Notes under the pieces: generated by a model | What the model saw: the letters and a program-made list of their open reading frames with translations, nothing else | Told to the model about the DNA's origin: nothing | Databases searched by the model: none | NCBI GenBank assembly: GCA_934047225.1 | Contig: OW203986.1 | Span: 14,449,221 to 14,513,220 of the forward strand | Direction: 5' to 3' | Source of the DNA: Ypsolopha sequella | Taxonomy: Eukaryota > Arthropoda > Insecta > Lepidoptera > Ypsolophidae | Length of the DNA stretch: 64,000 nt | Shown here: piece after piece, positions 45,553-57,103 of the stretch | How the letters are laid out: each line of letters begins with the position of its first letter | Position numbering within the stretch: position 1 is the first letter of the stretch | Program-made: the position numbers and the translations under genes

Positions 45553-47269
45553 AATCAAACAAAACATTGTTCTCATAGTTTAGTCATATATTGAAACTGT
45601 TTTATTGTATTTTGTAAGTGTTCTGAATTACTATTTGTATTTATATGCCATTGAAAACCGATATTTTATGCTTCAGAGGATGATCGTAAAATGACTGAAA
45701 CATTCTTAAGAACGAGTCATAAACTGGCTATAACATCTACATACTTAAATAATATATTTACATGGTTTGTGTTTGCTTTAGCGAAGGTCGGTTTCAGCTT
45801 CAAGGTTATGAAAACGTAGATTCAGTAAATTTTTGGTGCGACCGATGTCATTTGAATTATAAGGATTTCAGAGAAAATTCATAAAGTTGCTAAAAATATT
45901 TCGACGACATTTTTAGTATACAGATTTACAGATCACTGAAATATACGGAGCTTTGTGACGTCGTTTTGTTTACTTTAAGCGTTTGAGTGGTTTTGTATTT
46001 TCGTATTTTCTTTTTTAAGCCGAAGCCAAAGGGCAAAACGGAGCCCAATGACACTCTGCTGTCTGTCCGTCCGTATGTTACGGGTCTCTAGTTCGTAGAC
46101 GGAATTAGTAACAGTCTTGAAATTTTGATATGTTGTGTAGAATGTTGATTCCAAACCGAATATTGAATTAGAAATCCGACTAATTGTTTTCAGGTGGATG
46201 CATTTGTCTAGACCTCATTGAATACAACACATTTTTTTTAATGAAATGGTTTTGTTAAAGTTTTCAGTCTCAGATCATTTCTTTCACAATCTCTCTCAAA
46301 AATCTCAACTCAATCTCGAAAACTAATCTAGTTAAAAATTTGAACCTTCTTTATATCATGTTCCATATACCATTATGCCTCCATAATATGTATTTAATTA
46401 TTTATACAACTAATAAGTACTGAAAACACCGATTTATAATTATTATAGGGTTCCGTATCCGAACGATGGACTAACTTAATTTAGCAGTAAGTCTTTCAAA
46501 TTATTTAAATAGTACGGAACCCTCAGAGTGCTAGTCCTACTCGCACTTAACCAATTTTTTTTTTGTGGACACGCCAATTCTGAATTTCGATGTGTTTTTC
46601 AAGTCTCTTTTCGTCTTGATCTGTGTTCTTATAAATTTCACATTTGAACTTTAGGGTTTTATTTTATATTTTATATTGAAACATTGGCTTCCTGCCAGAC
46701 AACACTGTTCTGTAATGGAGGTATTAAATTACACTTGTTTTGTTTTCTAACGAAACTAACACCTAATAATAGTACGTTTATTACTACATACACTGATTAC
46801 TTTGACATCAAACTTCCGTAGTCACAAATAATAGGTCTTTACATATGAAATTGCCGTTTTCTATAGAGAATTTGAAGGAAACTCAATTTTCAATACTAAC
46901 ATTTTTGAATTTTTTTTAGGAATCACAAATCCAAATTATGTAAATTCTTTTGTGTATGAATGAGACAACATTAAGCTAAGAGCAACATTAATTTAATTTT
47001 TAAAAAGTGTCAGCTGTAAAAAATTATTACCAATCTTTTCATGGAAATGGATGGCATTTAGGACGAACTGTTTTTGAAGATTTAATTTTTATAATGAAAC
47101 TGAAAATAAAAACAAAATTTAATACGTAGATGTAAAACCTTGAAATCAACTTTCAAACAGAAAACAAATAATGGAAATAGCTATTGAATTACAGGAATTG
47201 TGAACTCATGAATTTGTAAGAAAATTTCGGCAATTTCATATTTCATGTCATTTACCTATTATTATGGCT
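45553..47269. other. no gene seen; decayed repeats
   Basis: Fragments of the GTTCCGTA family at 46020-46090 (ctgtccgtccgtatgtta) and 46445-46560. The rest is AT-rich and unassigned. Confidence 0.4.
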
Positions 47270-47697
47270 TTGATATTTATTTATATATGTTACCGGCCAA
47301 ATCCGATTTTAGAATAAGCTTGTTTGGCCTAGGCCAAAGTGATTTGGGTTGTCATAAAAGGGCTTTGATATTTATTTATTTATGTTACCGGTCAAACCCG
47401 AATTTAGGATAAACTAGTTTGGTCTAAGCCTAAGTGGTTTTGGGTTGTCATGAAAAAATGACCACGTAGGTTATTTATATAAACATATATAGGTATAATA
47501 TAACCTTACCTAACCTATCGGCTCTCTTCTGCGCTGCAGGACTTCTAAAATGGCCTAGGTAGGCCAAACTAGTATATCCTAAAATCGGGTTTGGCCGGTA
47601 ACATAAATAAATAAATATCAAAGCCCTTTTATGACAACCCATATCACTTTGGCCTAGGCCAAACTAGTTTATCCTAAAATCGGGTTCGGCCGGTACT
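47270..47697. repeat. palindromic set of ~95-bp units
   Basis: Two direct units start tgttaccgg (47288 and 47383), and two inverted units end ggccggtaac/ggccggtac at 47606 and 47694. Each holds ggcctaggcc or a variant and tttgggttgtcat(a/g)aaa. The whole block is an imperfect palindrome around about 47510. Confidence 0.75.
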
Positions 47698-48010
47698 CAG
47701 TACTTCTAAATATCTATAATTCAGTGCACGTTTCTTTCCGAAAATTAACTCTTAGCACTTTATTTTTTTGTTATTTGTCTATAAATTAGAATCCAAGAGA
47801 TAGTTTAAATTTATCTAGCCTGAAACTAAAATTTTATTTCAAACTAATATTCGTCTAAAATTATAGCTGACAGGACGACAGTGTAACGATGAGTAATCAT
47901 CTGTTGTTATAGCTTATCTATCTCTTGCTATCTGTGTATTTAGTGTAACCGTTGTACCTTGCATGTTCTATTAAAAAGTGTTTATCTTGAATAACTATAC
48001 AACGTTTGAT

Positions 48011-48530
48011 CAGTGACGTGCACATAACTTTAGCTGGAAAAGCAATTAGAAAGTCAAGTTTGACAATAATAGTAGTTTATGCTACAAGGGCGCAAAGGAA
48101 TAAATTACGAGGACGATTTAAAACACGAGCGTAGCGAGTGTTTTAAACGTAACCGAGTAATTTATTGCTTTTACGCCCGTGTATCATACTACGTTTTTCA
48201 ATGCATTGTGTGAGGAAATAAAACAAATATAATTTTGTGAACTTTAAATTGTAATTGGCTCAAAAGGACTGTACCCAGAGCCGTTAAACAGTGGAAAAAA
48301 AAAGCATGACATTTATGGTACACAGGAAAGGCTGCAGGTTAGCCAACCATTGCAAAAAAATAAAAAAATAAAAAATAATAAAGCCCTAGGGCAAAATAAT
48401 CGACTTTCTGTTCGGTTTTGATGCATAAAAAGTGGGCCTTTACGAGCACATGCATTTAAAAAATAATATGAAATAATTTTAATATCACATTGAAAAACAA
48501 ATATCTGTATGACGCCAGGGTAGACATTGG
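48011..48530. mobile_element. hAT MITE interrupted by repeat copy C
   Basis: 48011-48069 is the left end of the CAGTGGCGTGCA family (cagtgacgtgcacataact) and 48457-48530 its middle (atcacattgaaaaaca, gacgccagggtagac). The ~390-bp repeat lies between. The right end is lost at the GC-rich segment that follows. Confidence 0.75.
48070..48456 (-). repeat. ~390-bp repeat family, copy C
   Basis: Runs tagtagtttatgctacaagg to gagcacatgcatt, almost identical to copy B, and is inserted into a hAT MITE. That fixes both its borders to within a few bases. Confidence 0.85.
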
Positions 48531-49170
48531 CTGTTTTTCCATTTAACGGTTTTCCGACGGCACGGCAACGGCGACGGCGACGGCACGGCGAAGGTGGAGG
48601 CAAAAATGTATGAATTTATATGCACGCCTTTTCCACTTAACGGCAAGGCACCGGCAACGGCGATGCTTCGACGGCGCGCCGTCGCGGCTTTCCCACCACG
48701 TGCTGGGTGGTAAAGGTAAACGCGCACTTGTCCGCACCGCCGGATCCACAGTCGCTAGTCGCCGCGTTTGAATTCTTAGTATGAAGTTCTATTCGACACC
48801 CATTCGAGCTGTAGTATCCGAAGCCGCAGCTGATAACAGCAGCAGCATCGATGCACACGGCATTGTTCTGATTAAGTCATCTGCAGTTTTACGATGAACA
48901 CTAAATGAAATGGTGGATGCCATGCAATGCAGTCGATGTAGAAGATCCAGATAGGTGCACGATACCATTTATTGATGACTGCAGTACATGCGGTTAATGC
49001 GGTGCGGATAAGTGCGCGTTCACCTTAAAACTGCACATGTATTGCGTAATTACATAACCTAAGGCAGTGTGCGTGAGCGGGGGCGGTGCGGTGTGGGGGG
49101 TTCCTGCCGTTGCCGTCGCCGGCGACAGCAAGCTTCCCACTGCTTTGCCGGTGGTGTTGCCACCTTCCCC
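48531..49170. repeat. GC-rich inverted-end repeat, family unknown
   Basis: Rich in cggcgacgg and cggcaacgg near the left (48545-48690) with the mirrored gccgttgccgtcgccgg and cccactgctttgccggtgg near 49115. Probably a single decayed element. The short frames within are low-complexity arginine/alanine runs and not genes. Confidence 0.45.
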
Positions 49171-50551
49171 CAAAAAGTTGCTAGATTTGGGAAAATGCAT
49201 TGTAGGTAGTAAAGTGGCTAGAATGAAATAAAATATAAAATTTACATTTTGAACGTTATTAATTTTAATAATGAAGCATAAAACAGGTATTTGCAAGGTA
49301 GGTGCAATTTTAAAGTTAAATTAATGTTCGAAGTGATCATGACAGACGCCCTCTCGAATTAACCAGTTGTTTTATTATTCTGTGAACGATTTCATAAGAA
49401 TCGCCTACTAAACTCGAGCTAAAAGGGCAAGTTATGATGGTAATTAATTTTATAAAAAGTGGCTAGAACAAGTAGCTAAAATATTTAGCCCCCGAATATT
49501 TTTTTGTAGCTATAAACTTCAAAAATATTGCTAAGTCTAGCCAAGAAATGTCTAAAGTGGGAAACTGCACATTGTGTGTTACGTAATAATAATTACCATG
49601 TAGTTTATCTTTATACAAAGGTACATTGCGCGGCTGATATGTATGGGTGCTAGTACGCACGAACTAAATCACGCACACAACAGCAATATTTTAGCAAGGT
49701 ACAAGATATGGTTAAAATGGCAAAGATTTTTTAATTATAGTCTAGGAGACAAGTTTGATTAGTTACTTAAATTTTATTATGTGTTTTAATTAATTTTAAG
49801 GCTAAACGGTCACTTTTATTTTTATTGTTATCCTATGTATCCCACATACCAAACAACTGCATTTATCATATATTTAGTAACTACCAAAATACAATTTATT
49901 TCCAAATTTAGAAAAAGAAAGTCGTTTATTTTAGAAAACCCTATTTTTGATATTTTGAGTTTAAAACACAAGATTTTCGAGTATTTGGCTGTAATTTTTA
50001 CACAAATTGTGTAACCAAAATGTAGTTTAGGCAATAGATAAAGTTATTTTAAGTTTTATACGATTTCATGCATTAGCGTACAAATGAGACTCTAATTCTA
50101 ATATGTATAAGGTGCTATCAAAATATCTGCCACGGCTGCAATGGGAGACAGTATTGTGTAAATAGATTACAATTAGTGAAGATAATTTATTGATCTTATA
50201 CAAAAAAATGTGCGTATATTAACAAAGCAATTCATTATAGCAATTCACAAAGCTTAAAAAAAAATTTTTTTTTCATGTAATGTACGCCGTTTTGGGACAT
50301 AGTTTTCATTATTTTAGTATACAAATTAACCATTATTTTTTTATGATTTTGTAAAAAACTGTCGGTTATAACGTCCCTTGATAAATTTTAGACTTATACT
50401 GATTGTGATGTGTGATTGCTTATAAAAAAAGTATTCTGTCTATGTCTGTCTACTCATCTGTCAAATCTGTCGGAAGCAAATTATTATAAATATATCTTGA
50501 TAGCAGGGGACACATTTCTAAACAGCCATTTGTCATGTGCGTCATACATAT
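49171..50551. other. no gene seen; AT-rich
   Basis: No recognisable exon, RNA gene or element border. Confidence 0.4.
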
Positions 50552-50877
50552 TTGTCATGTCCGTCTGTCACCAGGCTGTATCTTAATAATAATAGGAAAT
50601 ACTAAAAAACAGAATAAAATAAATATTTAAGGGGCTCCCATACAACAAACAAGATTTTTTTGCTCGTTTTTGCTCGGTTTGTATTGATAACGACAACAGG
50701 TAGACGCTTGAAATATTCACAGAATATTAAGTTATATATTCACTCTAAAAATAAATAATTATATTAAAATAAAATAAATATTTAAGGGGGGCTCCCATAC
50801 AAAAGACATGATTTTTTTGCTGATAGATAATGGTACGGAACCCTTTGTGCGCGAGACCGACTCGCACTTGGCCTATT
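50552..50877 (+). repeat. GTTCCGTA repeat, diverged short form
   Basis: gtccgtctgtcaccaggctg to gcgcgagaccgactcgcact; the internal part (aataaatatttaagggg and ggctcccatac) is duplicated. Confidence 0.65.
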
Positions 50878-51412
50878 TTATTATATACCGCTAATAATAA
50901 TAATAATATATATTGCTAATCAAAGTTTATTAAAAAATGTATTTTTAAATTAAACTATTTTGTTTAATTCATAACGTCAGAATTAACGTTATTAAAAAAA
51001 ATAAAAATATATATATTAAAAAAGAAGATATAATTAAGGGACTCCATAGAAAAAAATCGCAAAGTACGCTCCTCAAATTGCAAATAAATGTGTTTTTATT
51101 TATTTCTAAATACTTTTTCGGAAATTCCAGAAAAACCTCGCAAATTCACTGATTATGCGCGTCCACAGCGCACGAAGCGAGCGTTCTAATGTAGACTTTC
51201 TAACAATATAATTGAATTCAAAATCACTTAAGGCCTGGGCCATGGGGCACAGCAATCCTATTGAGTGATTTTGAACTTAATTATATTGTCAGAAAGTCTA
51301 CATTGGAACGCTCGCTTCGTACGCTGCCAGCACGCGTAATCAGTGAATTTTCGAAGTTTTTCTGGATTTTCCGAAAAAGTATTTGTTCTAGGAAATTTTT
51401 GTCCTTACAACG

Positions 51413-52235
51413 AAAAAAAAAACCAGTCAAGTGCGAGTCAGACTCGCGTACCTAGGGTTCCGTATCGTAGATGAAAAAACTAATTTAGTCATGTCTTTTT
51501 CGTGATTTTTTCTACGGCTATATTTTTCCTGTAATCTTTCGTAAACACATATTACCATGATTTTTTTTTATATTTTTCGGTCGACCAGTTTTGGAGATAA
51601 GGGGGACATGCATTTTTTTGGGGTTTTTCAAGGATTTCTCGAAATAGATACAAGTAATTATATCCAAACTATATATTTTTGCAATGAACTTTTTAATACC
51701 TACAATTTGATACCAATATTGTATTTATAAAATATATATATTTTTTTTACTTTTTATATATTTGTCATTTGTGTCCAACTTATTTTAAATCGCTATAGTT
51801 TTCCTGTAATTGGCCAGTTATGATCTATAATCGTCATTTTTTTCGGTAAACCAGTTTCGGAGATAAGGGGGGAACATAAGTTTTTATGGTTTTTTAAAAA
51901 TATCTCGAGATCAGTGCCAGTAAATATGGTAAAAGTATATATTTTTACAATCAGCTCTTTATTATCTACAATTTGATACCCATATTGTATTTTGAGGATA
52001 ATATTTTGTTTGTTTTGGAAATATATTCAACAATTTTAAATTTATCAAAATTTTTTCAAGTTTTTTTATGTGGGCAAATGAATTCTATTTTTGTGCCAAA
52101 TTTCAAGTCTTCATCTTTAACGGTGCTAGAGTTATGAGACTGTGACTTACGGACGGACGTACGGACGGACCGACGGACAACGGAGTCTCACCATAAAGGT
52201 TCCTTTGTACCTTTTAGGTACTACGGAACCCTAAA
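51413..52235 (-). repeat. GTTCCGTA repeat, long form, inverted
   Basis: aaaccagtcaagtgcgagtc at the left and ggacggacgtacggacgg to actacggaaccctaaaa at the right; on the minus strand it follows 33900-34697 in order. Confidence 0.75.
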
Positions 52236-52475
52236 AAAACATGTTATTGTTATAGCAGTAATTTCAGGCATAAAACTCAAGCCGCTTAGACATAATACCT
52301 ACGTATTAATATCTTAAAAGTCACCATTTTCATAAATAAATTCTATCGAGTGAAATGTTTCCAATTGGGTAAATTACTTTACAACGGAAAGATAAAGGTC
52401 TGAAAAACCATATTTGTGAATTTAACATTGATCAGATAAGTATCTGACTCAGCATATTTAAGCAAAAACCCTTAA

Positions 52476-52839
52476 GAGGCCGGTGCGGTAATCCTATTTC
52501 ATACAAACGAAATACCAAAACCATTTGTAAGTCATAGATATTCTTATAGGTGGTGTGTATTTATCCCGATTGCATTACATAATATCTAGGTTCCCAAATA
52601 TATATATTAAATAAGAACGCTGATTTAAACATGAAATATGAGAGAAATAAGCTTTCTATGGAAATTTTAAATAGATAATAGTGTCGTCTTTAAATCAGTG
52701 TCCTTTCAAAATATATATTTAGGAACCTAGATATTCTAATATCCAATCGGAATAAACACACACTATCCTAAGAATATCTATGATTTACAAATGATTTTGG
52801 TATTTCGTTTGTATGAACAAGGATTACTGCGCCGGCCTC
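52476..52839. mobile_element. 364-bp TTAA-flanked hairpin MITE, copy 1
   Basis: Between TTAA at 52472-52475 and 52840-52843; the ends gaggccggtgcggtaatcct and aggattactgcgccggcctc are inverted and the arms extend about 150 bp (catacaaacgaaataccaaa facing its complement). Copy 2 is 56013-56359. Confidence 0.87.
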
Positions 52840-53527
52840 TTAAAATACCAAAGTCTAAGCCTTAATGCTTAAAGTATCATGAATGCCCTTGAGCGTTTGA
52901 CCTCTAACCAACATAAAACGAGAAGAACGCCATCTAGCAAAATGCTCATGTATATGACAACCAAATGTCTACAGACGCGATATCGGAAGAAATGCAACAG
53001 TTTTTACCTAACTATGCCTAACCTAAATGTGTCTCTCAGAGTCAGTTTCAACTAATATTCTACTTGTGAGTTGTTATAAATAAGAGTTATATTAGAACTG
53101 ACGATTCAGTGTGTTAATAAAATGACTGTCAACCCAAAAATGGGATTGTTAATAATATACATTGACATGGTAGTTTAGTCGGAAGGAGTGTTCTGACATG
53201 ATAGTGATGTATGGGTGTTATGTCAGGAATTTAATTCTGACTGGTGAACAACTTTGACATTTGACATTTTTTAGACATTTGAAATGACTTTTGACAGTTT
53301 TTCAAAATGGTAGAATGTATGGGAATTTGTATGGTACTTAAGCGAGCCATACGAATAAGATTACGAGCACGAAGCGCGAGCGTGCGCAGTTCGTGCCAGT
53401 GTGTCCCATCACTAGGGTCGTACTTTGAAATTTTTTTTGACTTTGACACTAGGGATGGAAAAATAAACCCGCAAACTTTTTGGTGCATTATATTATAATA
53501 TTCAAAATTTAACCCTTTGTGCAATAT

Positions 53528-53552
53528 TTTATTATTATTATTATTATTATTT
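53528..53552. repeat. (ATT)n microsatellite
   Basis: About eight ATT units followed by taggt. Confidence 0.85.
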
Positions 53553-54137
53553 AGGTACACTTTTCAGTCACGGGTCCATATGGACCCGGTCATTTGAAAA
53601 GCATTCATGGGGCCGAAGCCAACATTAGGGATTTGAAACTATGGTACGAATATCTTCACAAACTGTCGGTATATTTCTAATTTTGCTCGTTGGCGCAGCC
53701 AGCATAGTCTTCTCGTCGAAAAGCGTCGAACACAAATTATAGAGAGATAGCGTCGAAGCAGACTAAATTTGATGGCCACGCATAGGTTGCAGGTGGTCGG
53801 CTGCGTTCGGCAAAGAGGGGAGTCGACAAATTATAATGAAAATATACTAATTCAGTAAGGCTTTTTTTGTAGATAATAATGAGAACTTTTATTGTGTGAA
53901 AGGTTCATTTCAAACGCATATTCCCACCAAGATGTCCACCCGTGTCAGCTGCTTCTCAAGCACTGCCCGAAAAGCCGTCGCAAAACCGTCGCCGTTTTAG
54001 TGCTTTCGAAACCTAAAATTTTCCAAAGTAATTTACCTTCTATACTTAACACATAAGGATGATTTTTGAGAAAATTTAGTTTTGACAGCACTAAAACTAA
54101 AATTAAAGCCTTCAGAATCGGTTTTACTGTATATCCT

Positions 54138-54244
54138 AGAGTGAATAGTTTTCCCATCAAACTTTTTTTAAAGTGGTACTTTAATTTTTTAATTTTTTTA
54201 TCCAACTGACCCTTTTCCGGAAAAAACTTTTATGTACGCCACTG
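54138..54244. mobile_element. half of a hAT MITE (CGCCACTG end)
   Basis: ctagagtgaatagttttccc to acttttatgtacgccactg matches the right half of the 29149 element. Immediately before it (54060-54122) is part of the AGTGCTGTCAAAAC MITE. Confidence 0.65.
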
Positions 54245-54660
54245 CATTTGACATATTTTTAGGTGGTACTTAGGTTACGTTACGATAACTTACTGTAAAT
54301 GATTTTGTTTTCCCCTTCAAATTAAATCTAGTTAAATAATCGATTTGTGATTTTGTTACTAGATATTTTAATATACTCCTATGTCTCCCATACTGCATTA
54401 AGAATATAAGAATAAGGTAATTTTTTACAACATTAAAAACGGCTTTATAAGTACCTACATTGTTTGACCGATGCTATAATATTACATTATAACACGGCAA
54501 TTCTGTGCTCTGATTGGCCAAATTTATTATAACACCGCTAGAGAACCAATCACAAGCGATAACGGTCTGTTTTAAATAGTCTTAATTTCTTAATAAACGC
54601 CCTTTTACTAGTACTATACATACTAGTTCCATGGGCTCACCACACGTATATTGTATATAG

Positions 54661-55355
54661 CAGGGTTTCTCAAAGTGGGGTACGCGAACCCCCAGGGATT
54701 CACCAGTTGATCGTAGAGGGTTCGCGACAAGATTTACGTTATGGCGGCTGACTGGCTAGCTCGCAAGGGCAATACGAAAATTGAGCAAAATTGCTCCGAA
54801 AATCGACTCAATTTTCGACAAGAAACAAGCCCACCTATCACATTACTTTGTGACTGTAATATCTTTTTCAATGCATGTGCTCGTAAAGGCCCACTTTTTA
54901 TGCATCAAAACCGAACAGAAAGTCGATTATTTTGCCCTAGGGCTTTTATTATTATTTTTTTTTAATTTGTTTGCAATGGTTGGCTAACCTGCAGCCTTTC
55001 CTGTCTACCATAGATGTTATACTTTTTTTTCCACTGTTTAACGGCTCTGGATACAATCCTTTTGAGCCAATCATAATTGAAAGTTCACAAGATTATATTT
55101 GTTTTCATTTCCTCACACTATGCATTGAAAAACGTAGTATGATACACGGGCGTAAAAGCAATAAATTACTCGGTTACGTTTAAAACACTCGCTACGCTCG
55201 TGTTTTAAATCGTCCTCGTAATTTATTCCTTTTCGCCCTAGTAGCATAAACTACTATTATATTTAAATAAAAATCCTTCTATAGCAAGTTTGTTTTAAAG
55301 GGGTTCGCAGTCGACTTTATAGGGGTACGTGGGGCTATAAGTTTGAGAAACCCTG
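54661..55355. mobile_element. hAT element (CAGGGTTTCTCAAA ends) split by repeat copy D
   Basis: The ends cagggtttctcaaagtgggg and tttgagaaaccctg are typical hAT termini. Flanks are gtatatag and ttatatag (7 of 8 identical). The ~390-bp repeat at 54869-55256 interrupts it. No transposase remains. Confidence 0.8.
54869..55256 (+). repeat. ~390-bp repeat family, copy D
   Basis: caatgcatgtgctcgtaaag to gcataaactacta, with the palindrome aaaacactcgctacgctcgt kept. Confidence 0.85.
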
Positions 55356-56012
55356 TTATATAGCATCAGATCGGTATTATGCCATTCGTTATCACATTAG
55401 TGTTAAAATGACTCACTAATATAACGTCTGTTGTCTAAGTTGTCTTCATTTTTGTATAATTTTCCGGTCTCGCAATATTTGCAACTGTTTTGAATATTTT
55501 CGATTCGATGCGTTTTTTCTTGACTCGAGAATAAGACAATAAGAATAAGGTCACAAGACCTTCGCAGTTTATTGTATTTATTACCTTCTCGCTCAATAAA
55601 ATCGAAGTATTATTTTTATGCAACATTTTTTGCGTGCGATGATGAGTATCTTTATGTATCAATTGAGTCGATTCGGCACAACACGACTTAACTTATTTGA
55701 CAGGACTAAACTTAATTTGAGCGTTCTCTTTTTCTTTCTGTACCTATCGAAAAGACAAAGATAGAATGCTCAGAATAAGGTTGCGCCGAATCGATACCAA
55801 TGTCGGGGGCTGTTTAAATTTCTGCATCATAGTAATGAGTGATTAATAATTCAGTCCCCGAAATTTTCTTACGTGCAATGATGAAGATATTGTTCTTATT
55901 TATTTAGTATTTCTATTATTTAGTTATTCTAGTCTTTTTCGGTGTTTGCTATTTTTTACTAGCTAGGATTTTAAAAATTTTAAAGAAATTTTCTAATGTC
56001 CTAATCTCATAA

Positions 56013-56359
56013 GAGGCCGGGTGGAGCAATCCTAGTTCATACAAACGAAATACCATACCATTTGTAAATCTAAGATATTTTTAAGGTAGTGTGTATTTAT
56101 TCCGATTGCATTACAGAATATTTAGGTTCCCAATTTAAACATGAAATGTGAGAAAAATAAGCTTTCTATAGAAATTTCAAATTGCTTATATGTCGTCTTT
56201 AAATCAGCGCATGTCCTTTTAAAATATTATATACTTGGGAACCTAGATATTCTGTAATCCAATCGGAATAAACACACACTATCCTAAGAATATCTGTGAT
56301 TTACAAATGGTTTTGGTATTTCGTTTGTATGAAGTAGGCATGCTCCCTCCACTGGCCTC
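56013..56359. mobile_element. hairpin MITE, copy 2 of the 52476 family
   Basis: gaggccgggtggagcaatcc to ccactggcctc, matching 52476-52839 throughout (catacaaacgaaatacca, gtgtgtatttattccgattg). The flanking TTAA has decayed. Confidence 0.8.
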
Positions 56360-56864
56360 TAGTGTCACATTTGTATTGCATCATGTTTTATAAAGTCAAC
56401 ATATTGTGGTTTTGCTAGATTGTCTCGCTTCTATGACACGATTGATACATACATATACTAGAGGGGTAGGCAGAGACTACAGATTTCCATCTGCTACGAT
56501 CCTGACACACCTCCACTTCCACATCCATCAATCTAGTCATACAAGCTTGAAATAACGCTGAAAAAGCGACAGATTTGCAGCAAATGGGAATCCAAGGTTT
56601 CTCATCAGTCAAGTAGCTGCAGGCAGAAGGTACATTTTTGTATAGTAAGATCGACCGGGGCCAAGTGCCAACCCTCTAGATTTTCATGTTCAAAGTTAAA
56701 GACTTTTTTGCGCGCAAAATATTTTGGCTGGAGAGGTAAGGATAATAGCATTGGTGTAAGAAATTTAAATCGCTTATACGCAAAAATATACCAATACATA
56801 CAAATTTATAACACGTCATTTAATAAATTTTGTGGGCGCCGCAAGAGGGAATTGCCTCTCCAGG

Positions 56865-57103
56865 CAGTGGCGTGCACAGAACTTTTTGCTGGAAAAGCAA
56901 ACAATTGGTCAAGAACAACAATAAAAAAAATATATAAAAAAAATTTAATATCACTTTGAAAAAAAAAGTTTGTATAGGAAAGTCTACCCTGGCGTCATAC
57001 AATTTTTTTTTAGTGATAAGTATTCAAATTTTTTCATATTTTTTTATTGCTGTTCTTGAGCAATTGTTTGCTTTTCCAGCAAAAAGTTCTGTGCACGCCA
57101 CTG
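56865..57103. mobile_element. hAT MITE, CAGTGGCGTGCA ends, exact 8-bp duplication
   Basis: tctccagg at 56857-56864 and 57104-57111 flank cagtggcgtgcacagaactt and aagttctgtgcacgccactg. The internal part aligns with the 29149 copy. Confidence 0.92.

Noticed and set aside
48313..49296. Several arginine/alanine/proline-rich frames
   Set aside because: Products of CGGCGACGG-type low-complexity DNA in a GC-rich repeat; no consistent frame or family.
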